From: Gordionus sp. m RMFG-2023
Lineage: Eukaryota > Nematomorpha > Gordioida > Chordodea > Parachordodidae
DNA: 64,000 nucleotides
Assembly: GCF_954871325.1 (NCBI RefSeq)
Contig: NC_088775.1
Span: 27,071,561-27,135,560, forward strand
Direction: 5' to 3'
Part shown: positions 50,101 to 54,029 of the stretch, piece after piece
Numbering within the stretch: position 1 is the first letter of the stretch
Layout: every line of letters begins with the position of its first letter
The notes under the pieces: model-generated
What the model was told of the DNA's origin: nothing
The model's input: the letters and a program-made list of their open reading frames with translations, nothing else
The model's database searches: none
Program-made: the position numbers and the translations under genes

Positions 50101-51302
50101 CAAAATACCTCTAAAAATGCATCTAGATCTGGTATCTAAATAGTATATTAAAATCCTTATGAAATCTAAATAAATGGCCAAAAGAATTTATGTGAAAAAG
50201 TTTGACAGGGCCGCAAATGTATGGCTGGAAGCATGGTGTTATTTGAGCTCAAAGAGTAATAAAAATATCTATATAGAGTTTATTCACTAAAATGACTTTA
50301 ACAAATTTCATAAATGTATTTATAATTATTACTTATTAGGGATGTACCGATATTTATCAGATCGGGCCGATATTTCATCTTATATCGGTTATCGGGCAAT
50401 ATTATATTATAAAATTTTTAGAATGCAAATGCGTGTTTAAAAATAATTATTTCAAATTTCATTGTGTTACTTATTATATAAATAGATTAATGTTATATAA
50501 ATAAGTGATTTATCAATAAAAATATTTTATATTATATACTTTTTAGAATCATGAATATAGTATAACTGATCATTGTAATATATTTAAATGACTTATGTTA
50601 TGGTATAGTTAAATTATAGATGTTATACTATTAAAAAGTATATAAGATGAGTAGATGTATGTAGTGATGCAGAATCGCTCGATTTGAGCCGATTATTAAA
50701 AACGGCGGAACCATTTTGCAACTCTAGATGTATGCACTAAAAATTTAAAAGATTAGTATGTTTACAGAATACAAAATCAGATATGATATTGGATAGGCCG
50801 ATATCAGTTTAGTATCGGTAAAATCTGATAGGTTCGGCCTCCACTAAATTTTTATTATTAATTAAATACCTTTATTCGATGTAACGTTTGTATCGATTAA
50901 AAAGAATTGCGGCAATTCCATGGGCGGCAGGGTATCTAAAAGCTCTAGCAATACTTTGATAATGTCTTCGTCCTCGTTCCCTAGGTAGCCGGTGGCGAAT
51001 TTGCAAAATGAAATAAACTCGTAAAGCTCCTTAAAATTCAGCAAAATTTCCTCGGTTTCGAGGAATTCCGTTGGCTCATGCTTATTGGTGGCACGATTGC
51101 ATTCATTCACGACATCGCGACCAAAGAAAAATTTCTCGAAATCTTCAACAGAACGCCTACCGAAATTTGGATCGTACACACCTTGGCCCGGATTTTTAGA
51201 AATATTCTCTAGAATCTGGAATGCGATCAAAGCGATAGGTATTTTATCGAAGGTATTGGGGGCGTCGATATTTTCGGATTTGGTGGGCGAAGTTAGTGCC
51301 TC
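4052..51302 (-). CDS. Giant host gene, ten exons seen, partial at both ends
   Basis: Exons read on the minus strand: 51302-50870, 33091-32613, 27089-26701, 26477-26308, 20359-20169, 19387-18766, 15275-15055, 4683-4573, 4443-4272, 4185-4052. All nine introns are GT-AG, and the phases match at every junction (1,0,2,1,0,1,0,0,1), giving 2922 nt or 974 codons with no stop. Exons have near-balanced base content and many CpG, against strongly AT-rich flanks. The product is rich in Ser, Asn, Asp and Pro and looks mostly disordered. Only the first exon seen looks folded, with alternating hydrophobic positions and acidic helices. No signal peptide or membrane segment is visible. Introns of 17.8, 10.4, 5.9, 5.5 and 3.5 kb are filled with transposons. 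I do not recognise the family; a long scaffold or signalling protein is only a guess. The gene must extend beyond both ends, because exon 1 here starts at an acceptor and exon 10 ends at a donor. Confidence 0.8.
4272..4443 (-). CDS. Host gene exon 9
   Basis: The acceptor is CATTCGCAG|AGA and the donor TTATCAG|GTAATT (phase 1 exit). It encodes 57 codons with a short hydrophobic start (INVLDKLFPLSSSGSYS) and then an acidic Glu/Asp stretch. The intron to exon 8 is 129 bp. Confidence 0.77.
4573..4683 (-). CDS. Host gene exon 8
   Basis: The acceptor is CATGTAG|TCG and the donor GATAGG|GTAAAT, both phase 0. It encodes 37 codons (MTNSTTGNNVLSDIGDAG and onward). Intron 7 to its right is 10.4 kb and is built from nested transposons. 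Confidence 0.75.
5281..5345 (+). repeat. End of foldback family (CCCGTCAAAAATGACGGG)
   Basis: TAGAAGATAGCCCGTCAAAA followed by the palindrome partner TGACGGGGAATGAGAATTTT matches the arms of the foldback element at 24239-24797. Only one arm is present here. Confidence 0.5.
5530..5845 (+). repeat. Degenerate GGCCTG-type hAT relic, repeated unit
   Basis: A unit containing GAAAAATTTTTCCCAAGCCC occurs twice here (about 5565-5590 and 5805-5820) and again at about 9855-9910. The motif TCAGGCC(T/G) also recurs. These flank the Gypsy fragment on both sides in the same orientation, suggesting it sits within or replaced part of an older repeat. Confidence 0.4.
5850..9660 (+). mobile_element. Gypsy (Ty3-like) LTR retrotransposon fossil
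   Basis: Parts in order: reverse transcriptase (YIDDLL about 6340-6357), RNase H (region after about 6770), integrase with its zinc-binding region and core (TDNGTNFTSKDFEKFC, YHQQSNGQ), and a purine tract at about 9450-9463 just before a probable 3' LTR that starts TGTTGATTAGTC at 9464. The 5' LTR and gag are not seen. The copy is clearly broken at several points, about five, and carries an internal partial repeat of its integrase end. It is inserted inside the hAT shell at 5081-13386, so it is younger than that shell. Its still readable domains suggest moderate age. Confidence 0.85.
9690..9955 (+). repeat. GGCCTG-type hAT relic, second copy
   Basis: The segment aligns by eye with 5640-5830, sharing TACAATCA, CTTGGTTTTT/TAGGTTTTTGG, ATCAGGCC and TTTCCCAAGC. 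It is a diverged direct repeat on the far side of the Gypsy fragment. No target duplication was identified. Confidence 0.4.
10020..10815 (-). mobile_element. Foldback-family relic
   Basis: About 10570-10690 is the reverse complement of about 24413-24535 inside the foldback element at 24239-24797. About 10735-10815 repeats its ATAGGAAAATTTCTGATTCA and AGAAAATTCTGATTC motifs. The ends are worn away, so the borders are approximate. Confidence 0.45.
11036..11112 (-). tRNA. tRNA-like sequence or tRNA pseudogene
   Basis: On the minus strand it shows an A box (TGGCTCAATCGGG) and a perfect B box/T arm (GGGTTCGAATCCC) about 50 nt apart, then a run of eight T within about 5 nt of the 3' end, as in a pol III terminator. 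The acceptor stem pairs poorly (about 5 of 7), and the region between anticodon and T arm is longer than in a class I tRNA. I read it as a tRNA pseudogene or a SINE head, not a working tRNA. The anticodon is not assigned. Confidence 0.5.
11214..12608 (+). mobile_element. Tc1/mariner element
   Basis: Near-perfect inverted ends start CACTACCAGCCATAAATGA (left) and finish TCATTTATGACTGGTAGTG (right), extending inward through CCACCCTGCATTTT. TA dinucleotides flank both ends (11212-11213, 12609-12610), the Tc1 target rule. The length of 1395 bp is close to the family's usual 1.3-1.6 kb. It sits inside the hAT shell at 5081-13386. Confidence 0.9.
11665..12412 (+). pseudogene. Tc1 transposase, broken
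   Basis: The frames encode, in order, the helix-turn-helix region (NRRIARELTLARRTVDCIL), the second DNA-binding part (VASEIAAEINLTRE), the first catalytic Asp segment (WYHVLWSDESKFEIFG), GGGSVMVWGCF in a shifted frame, and the Glu-bearing block SQSPDLNPIELLWDHLDR. The stretch between WGCFG and the SPDLNP block that should hold the second catalytic Asp (usually a QQDNDPKH-type motif) is missing, about 40 codons. Several frameshifts and a TAA in the first part also interrupt it. It cannot encode an active DDE enzyme. Confidence 0.85.
12632..13045 (+). mobile_element. MITE with 29-bp inverted ends and internal duplication
   Basis: The left end TCGTCGGTCTAGAATTTGAG and right end ATTCTAGATCGACGA pair over about 29 bp with two mismatches. 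TATAATA flanks both sides (12625-12631, 13046-13052). Inside, a roughly 180-bp AT-rich unit (AAAGTTATTGTCAAAATT, GTGGATAATAA.TTATTTA) occurs twice in tandem. There is no coding potential. Confidence 0.7.
13505..13712 (+). mobile_element. MITE relic, AGTGTTGTTAAACGG family
   Basis: AAGCCGATTTTTAAAAACGGC at the left and AATCGAGCCGTTGTATAATA at the right, with the internal AGATGTCCAAACCCTTG, match the better copy at 14190-14410. The outermost bases have decayed. Confidence 0.5.
14190..14410 (+). mobile_element. MITE, AGTGTTGTTAAACGG family
   Basis: The ends TAGTTGTTAAACGGCTCATT and CGTTTAACAACACTA are inverted. The flanking 8-mers are GATATTAG (14181-14188) and GATATTAC (14411-14418), consistent with an aged hAT target duplication. 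There is no open frame. Six or more relatives lie in this window. Confidence 0.7.
14530..14705 (+). mobile_element. MITE relic, AGTGTTGTTAAACGG family
   Basis: The left end GTAGTGTTGTTAAACGGCTC is well kept. Internal motifs (TTGCCTAAACCTTGAAATTT, ACAAAATCTCTCAGCTTA) match the copy at 14190-14410, but the right terminus is lost. Confidence 0.6.
15055..15275 (-). CDS. Host gene exon 7
   Basis: The acceptor CTAACGAACAG|GT completes a Cys codon split with exon 6; the donor is AGTGAG|GTAAAA (phase 0 exit). The 73 codons encode a Ser/Thr/Ala-rich segment (DVLASDSETATAYPVTLTNN). The intron between exons 6 and 7 holds an almost complete hAT element. Confidence 0.78.
15989..16154 (+). repeat. Perfect 83-bp tandem duplication
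   Basis: The unit beginning AAATTTATATATGCTAATCA at 15989 is repeated at 16072 with no difference that I can see. It lies in the 5' untranslated part of the hAT element and must have arisen recently. Confidence 0.85.
16207..18225 (+). pseudogene. hAT transposase with two introns, two stops
   Basis: This is a DDE-type cut-and-paste transposase. An N-terminal BED zinc finger (CSYCKVKM..HLSNLERHLERNH) is followed by the RNase H-like core: TSDNGCNFLRAIKLL with a catalytic Asp, CAAHTLQLALQDA with the CxxH motif, and then CHRWHSTHDMLEIL. The C-terminal dimerisation motif is VERSFSHLKFIL. Introns 17599-17700 (102 nt) and 18055-18096 (42 nt) have GT-AG ends and restore the motifs YLDPRYK|VLLS and PATQ|VSVERSFS. 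Two in-frame stops (TGA 16633-16635, TAG 16675-16677) are the only breaks seen. There is no frameshift over 2 kb, so the copy is fairly recent. The true first exon may begin upstream of 16207. Confidence 0.88.
18766..19387 (-). CDS. Host gene exon 6, Ser/Asn-rich
   Basis: The acceptor is TTTCCCCATTAAG|GTATTC (phase 0) and the donor is TTTGAAT|GTAAGC, a strong splice site (phase 1 exit). It encodes 207 codons of low-complexity Ser/Asn/Gly sequence with a short basic, Gln-rich patch (HMKARHRMLQQNQQNDRR) that could form one helix. The intron to exon 5 is 781 bp and holds a small MITE-like repeat. Confidence 0.8.
19569..19807 (+). mobile_element. Small MITE-like inverted repeat in intron 5
   Basis: TTACAAAAAGCACTTCTTGT at the left pairs with ACAAGAAGCACTTTTTGTAA at the right, about 240 bp apart. 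A TA precedes the left end. This is compatible with a Tc1/mariner-type MITE, but the right flanking TA is not clean. Confidence 0.5.
20169..20359 (-). CDS. Host gene exon 5, acidic
   Basis: The acceptor ATATTTTAG|GT completes a Gly codon from exon 4; the donor is AATTCG|GTGAGG (phase 0 exit). The 63 codons form a very acidic stretch, with a run of Asp/Val/Asn repeats (DDDGDDVNDDVDDDVEREL). Such Asp-rich tracts usually lie in disordered linkers or bind basic partners. Confidence 0.78.
20575..20910 (-). mobile_element. GGCC-type hAT MITE relic
   Basis: The left end TTAGACCTTGGCCCG and right end TTTTGCAGGTTTCTAA resemble the ends of the copy at 23583-23960 (TAGAGACCTTCACGGGCC in reverse). The interior contains several GGGC/GGCC motifs. 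Borders are approximate. Confidence 0.4.
23583..23960 (+). mobile_element. GGCC-type hAT MITE with exact target duplication
   Basis: The left end CAGAGATATTCATGAGG and right end GGCCCGTGAAGGTCTCTA are inverted with some decay. ATTTCAAT flanks both sides exactly (23575-23582, 23961-23968). The interior carries GCCTGGGCC, GGGCTTGGG and CTGGGCCTG motifs. It is nested in the hAT at 21755-25998 and therefore younger. Confidence 0.75.
24239..24797 (+). mobile_element. Foldback element, GACGGGCTATC family
   Basis: The two arms are inverted over about 90 bp (ACTAGTTGATGG.. against GGGCTATCAGCTAGT). The right arm holds two tandem units of about 95 bp, each with TCCGTCATTCTTGACGGGC, itself a short palindrome. 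The core (about 24413-24540) recurs in the relic at 10020-10815. There is no coding potential, and the flanks show no clear target duplication. It is nested in the hAT at 21755-25998. Confidence 0.6.
24945..25060 (-). pseudogene. hAT transposase fragment (C-terminal dimer motif)
   Basis: On the minus strand a serine-rich start is followed by LSVCRSRLGDDSIEMILLLK in shifted frames. This matches SASVERLFSKAKLILS and RSRLGDDYIEMILLLKCNK at 46592-46702 in the sister element. The reading frame is broken near the SASVERLF part. Confidence 0.65.
25191..25420 (-). pseudogene. hAT transposase fragment (N-terminal half)
   Basis: About 70 residues (NANISQKLAVKVIVDFIID, then TIPGKTIICRQTLMIEI) resemble the segment after the zinc finger in hAT transposases, where an HPMSLVDNPS-type motif precedes the core. 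The catalytic core is absent from this copy. It belongs to the element at 21755-25998. Confidence 0.65.
26135..26178. repeat. (CT)n(AT)n microsatellite
   Basis: About ten CT units run directly into about nine AT units. It lies in intron 4, upstream of exon 4 in plus-strand coordinates. Confidence 0.9.
26308..26477 (-). CDS. Host gene exon 4
   Basis: The acceptor TTTTACTTTAG|C supplies the one base needed by exon 3. The nearer AACAG acceptor would break the frame. The donor is GCGG|GTAATA (phase 1 exit). It encodes about 56 residues, including VSGPAIDQSSSVLPVDSLVL. The intron to exon 3 is only 223 bp, in contrast to the multi-kb introns on other sides. Confidence 0.72.
26701..27089 (-). CDS. 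Host gene exon 3
   Basis: The acceptor TTTTACCAG|CGC keeps phase 0 from exon 2. The donor GTCGTCGA|GTAATC leaves phase 2. A stop codon (TAA) would follow if the donor were not used, so this exon could also be a terminal exon in an alternative transcript ending in PPTVVE. The peptide is Ser-rich (ASRASSSSISKDFNLESRVD), followed by a mixed segment. Confidence 0.75.
27541..27781 (+). mobile_element. MITE, CAGAGACCTGCAG family, intact ends
   Basis: The ends CAGAGACCTGCAG and CTGCAGGTCTCTG are perfect inverted repeats. ATTATTAT flanks both sides exactly (27533-27540, 27782-27789). The 241-bp interior alternates T/A runs with CCCGGGTCGGGCC-type blocks. The same ends bound the longer hAT at 58380-59732, which is probably the source of its mobility. 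Confidence 0.9.
28040..28199 (+). mobile_element. MITE relic, CAGAGACCTGCAG family
   Basis: CCCGAGCCGGGCC, GGCCGTTATTAGCTAATAAA and the right end CCTCTGCAGGTCTTG match the copy at 27541-27781 in order. The left terminus is missing. Confidence 0.6.
28381..29035 (-). pseudogene. Flavivirus NS2B/NS3-like fragment (fossil arm 1)
   Basis: Two hydrophobic segments (AVIGLVMIVSLLFVFTVLV and IVSLVIIIMAGAG) flank a polar region rich in Glu, the layout of flavivirus NS2B, where a central acidic cofactor segment is bordered by membrane helices. Next come DGVYRIMYKGMIGQTQESVG and KDGVFH. These match the start of flavivirus NS3 proteases, where the pattern is (D/E)GxYRI..G..G..Q.GVG...G.FHT. It is the better preserved arm, but it is only a fragment and broken. 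Confidence 0.72.
29050..30220 (+). pseudogene. Middle part of the flavivirus-like fossil, unresolved
   Basis: Several broken frames run on the plus strand between the two arms. One around 29990-30215 has hydrophobic segments (DSLFVIMLAILMYITSG) followed by a basic stretch, compatible with a flaviviral membrane protein such as NS2A, which precedes NS2B in the genome. That order would fit arm 2 downstream. One around 29540-29756 (RGGSWESFLNEWLNNFL) I cannot place. The assignment is inference from position and composition. Confidence 0.4.
30513..30940 (+). pseudogene. Flavivirus NS2B-like fragment (fossil arm 2)
   Basis: The stretch starts GTAACAATTTTGGATG and shares GTGAAGCCATCATTAAGGAA, AAGTACTAATGCAGTCATAG and other blocks with the complement of 28381-28985, at clearly reduced identity. 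It is an inverted, more decayed copy of arm 1 and ends before the protease-like part. Confidence 0.65.
31085..31330 (-). mobile_element. hAT relic with GGGCGGGCG repeats
   Basis: GGTCTGCAATGGGTTGGTTTTTAG at the left and the motifs GGGCGAGTGGGTAAA, GGGCGGGCGAACGGGTTAA and GGGCAGACGGG match the ends of the large relic at 35809-47444. Only one terminal region is present. Confidence 0.45.
31331..32612. other. Intron 2 remainder, nothing recognised
   Basis: AT-rich sequence with a short near-tandem repeat around 31560-31625 (TTCCGGAAATTTTGAAATGGATG type). No gene, element ends or open coding segment is seen. Confidence 0.5.
32613..33091 (-). CDS. Host gene exon 2
   Basis: The acceptor is CTCAAAG|AA, whose first two bases complete a Glu codon left open by exon 1. 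The donor is AAAGAG|GTATAT (phase 0 exit). It encodes about 160 residues: a Ser/Pro-rich linker with a basic patch (SLKKRRASPALN) and a more hydrophobic end (FLDMLVLPWPKINKDCD). The acceptor lacks a strong pyrimidine tract, so the exact start is the least certain of the splice sites. Confidence 0.75.
33092..34377. other. Start of intron 1, nothing recognised
   Basis: AT-rich, with a short (TA)n tract near 33750. No element boundary or coding segment was found. Confidence 0.5.
34378..34612 (+). mobile_element. MITE, CAGAGACCTGCAG family
   Basis: The left end CAGAGACCTGCAGAGGTATC is perfect; the right end CCCGGGTCTCTG is slightly decayed. The flanking 8-mers GTTATAAT (34370-34377) and GTAAAAAT (34613-34620) agree at 6 of 8. 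The interior has CGGCCCGGCCCGG and AGGCCCG blocks separated by long T runs. Confidence 0.75.
34655..35429 (-). mobile_element. hAT relic, GGGGTGTACCGATA family
   Basis: The right end reads GGTATCGGTACACCCCTAG, the complement of the widespread hAT start CAGGGGTGTACCGATA. Subterminal repeats (GATCGGGCCGATATT, ATCGGCCGATAA, CGTATCGG) occur on both sides. The left terminus is worn away. No transposase is seen. Confidence 0.5.
35600..35802 (+). mobile_element. MITE relic, AGTGTTGTTAAACGG family
   Basis: AAAATGGCTAACTCAATATTTTA at the left and AAACCGTTTAACAACACTAG at the right match the copy at 14190-14410. It abuts the left end of the large hAT relic. Confidence 0.55.
36840..39646 (+). mobile_element. 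Probable non-coding LTR-type element (fossil)
   Basis: Two direct repeats of about 388 bp (36840-37226 and 39258-39646) start TGTTGTAGCTG, are about 90 percent alike by eye and bracket about 2 kb of AT-rich DNA. The flanks read CTTAC and CTTAA, a plausible short target duplication. The interior has no recognisable gag or pol, only short tandem motifs (GGATTTATATGATATATTG). I infer a non-autonomous LTR-type element inserted in the hAT at 36404-40510. The divergence of its ends suggests considerable age. Confidence 0.5.
39835..40318 (+). pseudogene. hAT transposase C-terminal remnant
   Basis: LDSRYQVLLSIEQKQTKDHL is followed by broken frames and then VEREFSSLKYILS and DDILEDFMIVRE. These align with YLDPRYKVLLS, VERSFSHLKFILS and LLEDIMLIRL of the element at 15504-18464. 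A 36-nt GT-AG segment between AATATG..ACACAA and GCAAGGGTTGAACG sits at the same position as the 42-nt intron of that relative. Several stops and frameshifts break the copy. Confidence 0.7.
40674..40835 (+). pseudogene. hAT N-terminal fragment, acidic linker
   Basis: The peptide starts MSSPIMDIQIVESDSDNDIN and continues with EEN and a phenylalanine-rich FPFPRFENFFKNKYK. The complement of about 25655-25745 encodes a related stretch (DINEMEDTLEEN, FPFPKFGN). It is the first exon of the transposase of the element at 36356-46970. Its reading frame runs straight into the next inserted element. Confidence 0.65.
41237..44655 (+). mobile_element. LINE (RTE-like, APE endonuclease) with target duplication
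   Basis: An exact 15-bp target duplication ATTTATTTTATAAAA lies at 41222-41236 and 44656-44670. The 3' end is a short (GAA)n/(GAAGAA) repeat rather than poly(A), as in RTE-type elements. The 3.4-kb length, with both ends present and one continuous coding frame, suggests a full-length and fairly recent insertion. It is the innermost and youngest member of the nest. Confidence 0.92.
41384..44617 (+). pseudogene. LINE polyprotein: endonuclease, RT, PHD-like finger
   Basis: One frame of 1077 codons runs the whole way without a frameshift. Domains in order: APE-type endonuclease (TWNVGSMTGRAGEVVDV, CCIQETRWKG, AGDLNGHVGA, VDYLLLRR), reverse transcriptase (FVDLEKAFDRVPRE, HQGSVLSPLLF, YADDLVLMA), a cysteine-rich PHD-like finger (CGVCGKG..CTRCQKWVHKRC..CKTC, about 43825-43965), and a C-terminal domain ending with WFGHVERM and DRQKWKRKIRG. 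Four in-frame stops are the only damage: TAG 41564-41566, TAA 41759-41761, TGA 43442-43444, TGA 43559-43561. The product would nick DNA and copy its own RNA at the nick. The family is common in invertebrate genomes; the clade name RTE-like is my inference. Confidence 0.9.
45000..45372 (-). pseudogene. hAT transposase remnant, minus strand
   Basis: It encodes MTENYIKDYIKLQEAQEVNE and onward (45370-45173), then a C-terminal dimer-type stretch on the same strand (WWAAHQSEF, ERNF, GRILEERRS). It is nearly identical to 58670-59063. Here a short stretch of the dimer motif is lost compared with that copy. Confidence 0.7.
46562..46702 (+). pseudogene. hAT transposase C-terminal dimer motif
   Basis: LPSSASVERLFSKAKLILSD followed by RRSRLGDDYIEMILLLKCNK is the hAT C-terminal dimerisation block. 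It belongs to the element at 36356-46970 and is also present, decayed, at 24945-25060. The central catalytic part of this transposase is not found in either copy. Confidence 0.75.
46979..47070 (+). pseudogene. hAT dimer motif of the outermost relic
   Basis: KLSRSARKILAILTNSASSE followed by KLVTGRFLVS matches the hAT pattern LA..ILAI.ATSASSER.FS..GR. It lies directly to the right of the target duplication of the element at 36356-46970, which interrupted it. Confidence 0.6.
47734..48643 (+). pseudogene. hAT transposase, C-terminal half
   Basis: Reading left to right: TRWNLTCQMLERAILLKPYL (the conserved TRWN block), a helical region, MIDPRFKLSSHLL, and then WWKLNKNRYPVLSKIARDYL and PATSSSSERAFSEGR, the dimerisation motif. 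The frame changes near 48060, and stops lie near 48212 and 48392. The N-terminal zinc finger and first catalytic part are missing, and no terminal repeats were found. It lies in intron 1 between the nest and exon 1. Confidence 0.82.
48990..49240 (+). mobile_element. hAT relic with ACCAATA repeats
   Basis: AATACCAATATAAACCAATA-type units are repeated at 49025-49145, ending in TATTGGGTTTTTACTATTGG. Directly after, about 49165-49230 reads like a worn dimer motif (SSDKIEQLFSSVIL). The structure is too decayed for borders. Confidence 0.35.
49241..50335. other. Intron 1 stretch, nothing recognised
   Basis: AT-rich DNA with one C-rich patch near 49555-49595. No coding segment or inverted ends could be paired. 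Confidence 0.45.
50336..50850 (+). mobile_element. hAT relic, GGGGTGTACCGATA family
   Basis: It starts TTAGGGATGTACCGATATTT and ends with GGCCGATATCAGTTTAGTAT followed by GGTTCGGCCTCC. ATCGGGCCGATATTT and ATCGGTTATCGGGC occur near the left end. It relates to 34655-35429. A short AGTGTTGTTAAACGG-family scrap (about 50664-50726) interrupts it. It stops just before the donor site of host exon 1. Confidence 0.5.
50870..51302 (-). CDS. Host gene exon 1 of window
   Basis: The acceptor is a pyrimidine run ending TATAG just right of 51302, and the donor is AAAG|GTATTT. It encodes 144 codons plus one base (phase 1 exit). The peptide is the most folded-looking part of the gene: FDKIPIALIAFQILENI near the start, then acidic and aromatic helices such as EEILLNFKELYEFISFCKF and IIKVLLELLDTLPP. 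A hAT relic ends only about 20 bp beyond the donor. At least one further upstream exon must exist to the right, but I did not find it in this window. Confidence 0.8.
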
Positions 51303-52100
51303 CTATTTTTTTTTTCATCCCCATATTAATCATAAACATACATATTAAAATAAATTGTTTTAAACTTATATTCTAAAAACCAAAATAAGAAATAAAATTA
51401 AGCTAAGAGTAAGCTATTTAACTATTTAAAAAGTGCGTATTAATGAAATCGGAAAAAATTTCAACCGCTGAAGAAGGATGTTTAATTTTGGCGTTATCCT
51501 TGGAAATAATATTCATGAAAAACATTATGGAAACGTTAAATATTTGTTAAAATAAATTTTAAAATCAAGGTACAGAATATAACCAAATCCGAGAAAATTT
51601 TTATCAATCTACCCCACCCGAGTTTGGTCGAATCGGAATGGACCTGTCCGGGAGAGTGGCAAAGCAAAACAAATACGCAATCAATTTCGCCAAATCACAA
51701 TTTTTGCTCGAAAAAAAAATCAAGCATTGCGCAGTAACCACTTTCAGTCATTTTTTAACAAATTACTCCTACCAAAATAGGCTTCTCTTAAATTTAAAAG
51801 TAGATTACACTGAATTCAAAGTTAACGTGAATTCGCGGCAAAGAATACAAAAATGCATTAAGAAGTGTGAATGCAGGGTCGAGTCTTTGTATAATTGTGC
51901 AAAAAATTTTTAAGGAAAAATGCCAGCAAGCCCTAATTTTGTGATTACGCGACCCGGGGCCCTAGGGCATATGCTTGGCGAAATTATAAATTTTATGGAA
52001 TTAGGAAAATAAAACTCAAAATTTAAATCTTATTTAATCCTCTAATTTATCCTTATATCTATTATAATTCGCCTTAAATATAAATAGTTTTTATAATAGG
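51303..52100. other. Unclassified stretch upstream of exon 1
   Basis: Part of it (about 51590-51960) has raised GC and a 91-codon frame at 51638-51913 (+) with several Cys and Lys but no known motif. It may be a worn transposon; I cannot place it. No exon with a matching phase was found on the minus strand. Confidence 0.3.
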
Positions 52101-52109
52101 GATTTGCAA

Positions 52110-53137
52110 TACCTGAGATAATGGGAATTAAAGGTCAGAAGAATCAGCTTCTTTAACCTTTTACTTTTATTAGTTTTAAAAACTAAATTAGTTCGAATTG
52201 AATCTAATATTGATAACTAAGTCAATAATTCAAATTAAGGAGGAAACATCAAAATTAAATTTTTTCAAATATTGGCCATCTTATGCCCATTAGAAAATTA
52301 AAAATTAATATTTGAAATGATTATGAGCTTCAATTTTTCAGGTTATTTATTAATTTACTAATTTTCTAATAATTTTTAATTAGCGAGGCATGGTAATTTT
52401 TTAAAAAATATCGGGAATAATGTATAATAAACGTATAGATAGCGCTAGTGTTGTTAAATGACTTGATTTTTCTAAACGGCTGCTAACCCAATATATTAGC
52501 CTATAAATATTAAGCAAGAGTTCGTTAATAATGTCCAAACCTTTCTGCCACCTATTAGCAAATATCCAGGCTTGCATAATATTTTTTGGCTAAAATATTG
52601 GTTTAGCTGTTTTTTAAAATAGTGCCTTTTAACAACACTAGATAGCGCTATATATGAACATTTCAATGCAATAAAAAAAATTATAACTTTTTTTCAATAA
52701 ACATGATATTATTCCTAGATTAATTTTAATGCCTTAAAGATTTTAAACGATAAAAAAAAAGCCTTTTATTGCATTGTAATGTTCATATACAGCGCAGTCT
52801 TTTCGTATTTTATATATTTGCCTAATTTTTTTAAATAACTATCAAGCCGCGCTAATTATTGAGAAAATTATAAGAAAAAGTAAATGAATAATAGAAAAAT
52901 TTTTTTTTTAATTTAAGCCCATATATAAATTTTAAATTTTCTACTGGACATAAGATGATCAATATTTTTTAAAAAAATTTAATTTTATTTTTATGTTCCC
53001 TCCTTAATTATGAATTCCTAATTATCAATAAATTTTATATTCTAACTAATTTAGTTTTCAATTTAAAACTAAACATCAATAAAAGGTTAAAGAAGTCGAC
53101 TTTTGTACCCTTAATTCCTATTTATATAATTGCTAAT
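52110..53137 (+). mobile_element. Long foldback (inverted repeat) element
   Basis: The left arm (about 52115-52330) and right arm (about 52910-53130) are inverted copies. TTCTTTAACCTTTTACTTTT pairs with AATAAAAGGTTAAAGAA, and TGGCCATCTTATG pairs with CATAAGATGATCA. The arms are about 200 bp or more and are diverged. A MITE is inserted at 52446-52640. No coding segment is present. Confidence 0.6.
52446..52640 (+). mobile_element. MITE, AGTGTTGTTAAACGG family, exact target duplication
   Basis: The ends TAGTGTTGTTAAATGACTTG and TTTTAACAACACTA are inverted. GATAGCGC flanks both sides exactly (52438-52445, 52641-52648). It is nested in the foldback at 52110-53137. Confidence 0.85.
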
Positions 53138-53689
53138 GAGGTAACCAGTGGCGTAGACAAGGGGGGGTGGCATAACCTCTTAAAAAAAATTTTTAATTTA
53201 AATTTGTTTTTTTTAAATGACAGGTGGGGGAAGGGCTATATAGATATTGTAAATATTTCCTAGCATAGTAGAGCCGGGATGGAGAAAAAATATGATCTAC
53301 ATATCTCGAAAGATATTTTTTTTTGAAAAACATATAAATTTAATAATATAATTTATATTAATAAACAAATTTAATTTATTTTTTATAATTTAAAAGAAAA
53401 TCGTTTAATTTGGTAAAGATAAAGCAAGCTTTTATTTTATTTTGACGGTGAGTCTAAATTGTTGATTACACTTGAAACGCGAGAGAATATTAAGAAAATC
53501 TCATAGTTTTATTCTGTTAATTTATTAGGATCGTATGAAAAGTTACTTTGTGATGTCAAATTTTGGTATAAAAATCTTGACAGAATAGAGCACTCTTTGA
53601 GAACAAGAATTGCTTTGCAGGCTTTTCCCATGTGTAATTGCACTTAGATTCCCTGCCTAATATCAAAACATTGCTTTTTATTTTAGCTA

Positions 53690-53850
53690 CCTTACGATTA
53701 GTACCTGCACTAATGAAAGATCTTTTTCAACTTTGAAAAGGTTTATTAAAGAAATAGCACGGGTGAAAACCGTTTAAATAGATTAGCCCTATTAAATATT
53801 TATAAGGAGATTATTCCAGATAAAAATTTGATTCTAGATAATTAGCCAAA
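53690..53850 (+). pseudogene. ZMYM1-like hAT transposase C-terminus
   Basis: In adjoining frames the segment reads STCTNERSFSTLKRFIKE and then NRLALLNIYKEIIPD. The family pattern is (V/I)S..E.SFS.LKR.K..LR..M...RLSGLALL.I..D. At least one frameshift separates the parts. Upstream sequence back to about 53440 is probably the preceding domain, but too worn to read. Confidence 0.7.
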
Positions 53851-54029
53851 TCTCAGAGAAAAGTAGATCTCTCTTTATAAATTCAAATCATAAAATTGCA
53901 ATATGATTATATGTTTTTAGTTTTAAAATTTTTATATTCAAAACGTAATGAATTCTTAGTTATATCCTTATACACATTTATTTCTCACAATTGAACCAAA
54001 ATTAATTTTTTTTTCTTTTTTATATATAT

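Noticed and set aside
51638-51913. 91-codon Lys/Cys-containing plus-strand frame upstream of exon 1
   Set aside because: No domain and no neighbour to support it; the slightly raised GC could reflect an old transposon. Kept only as an unclassified stretch.
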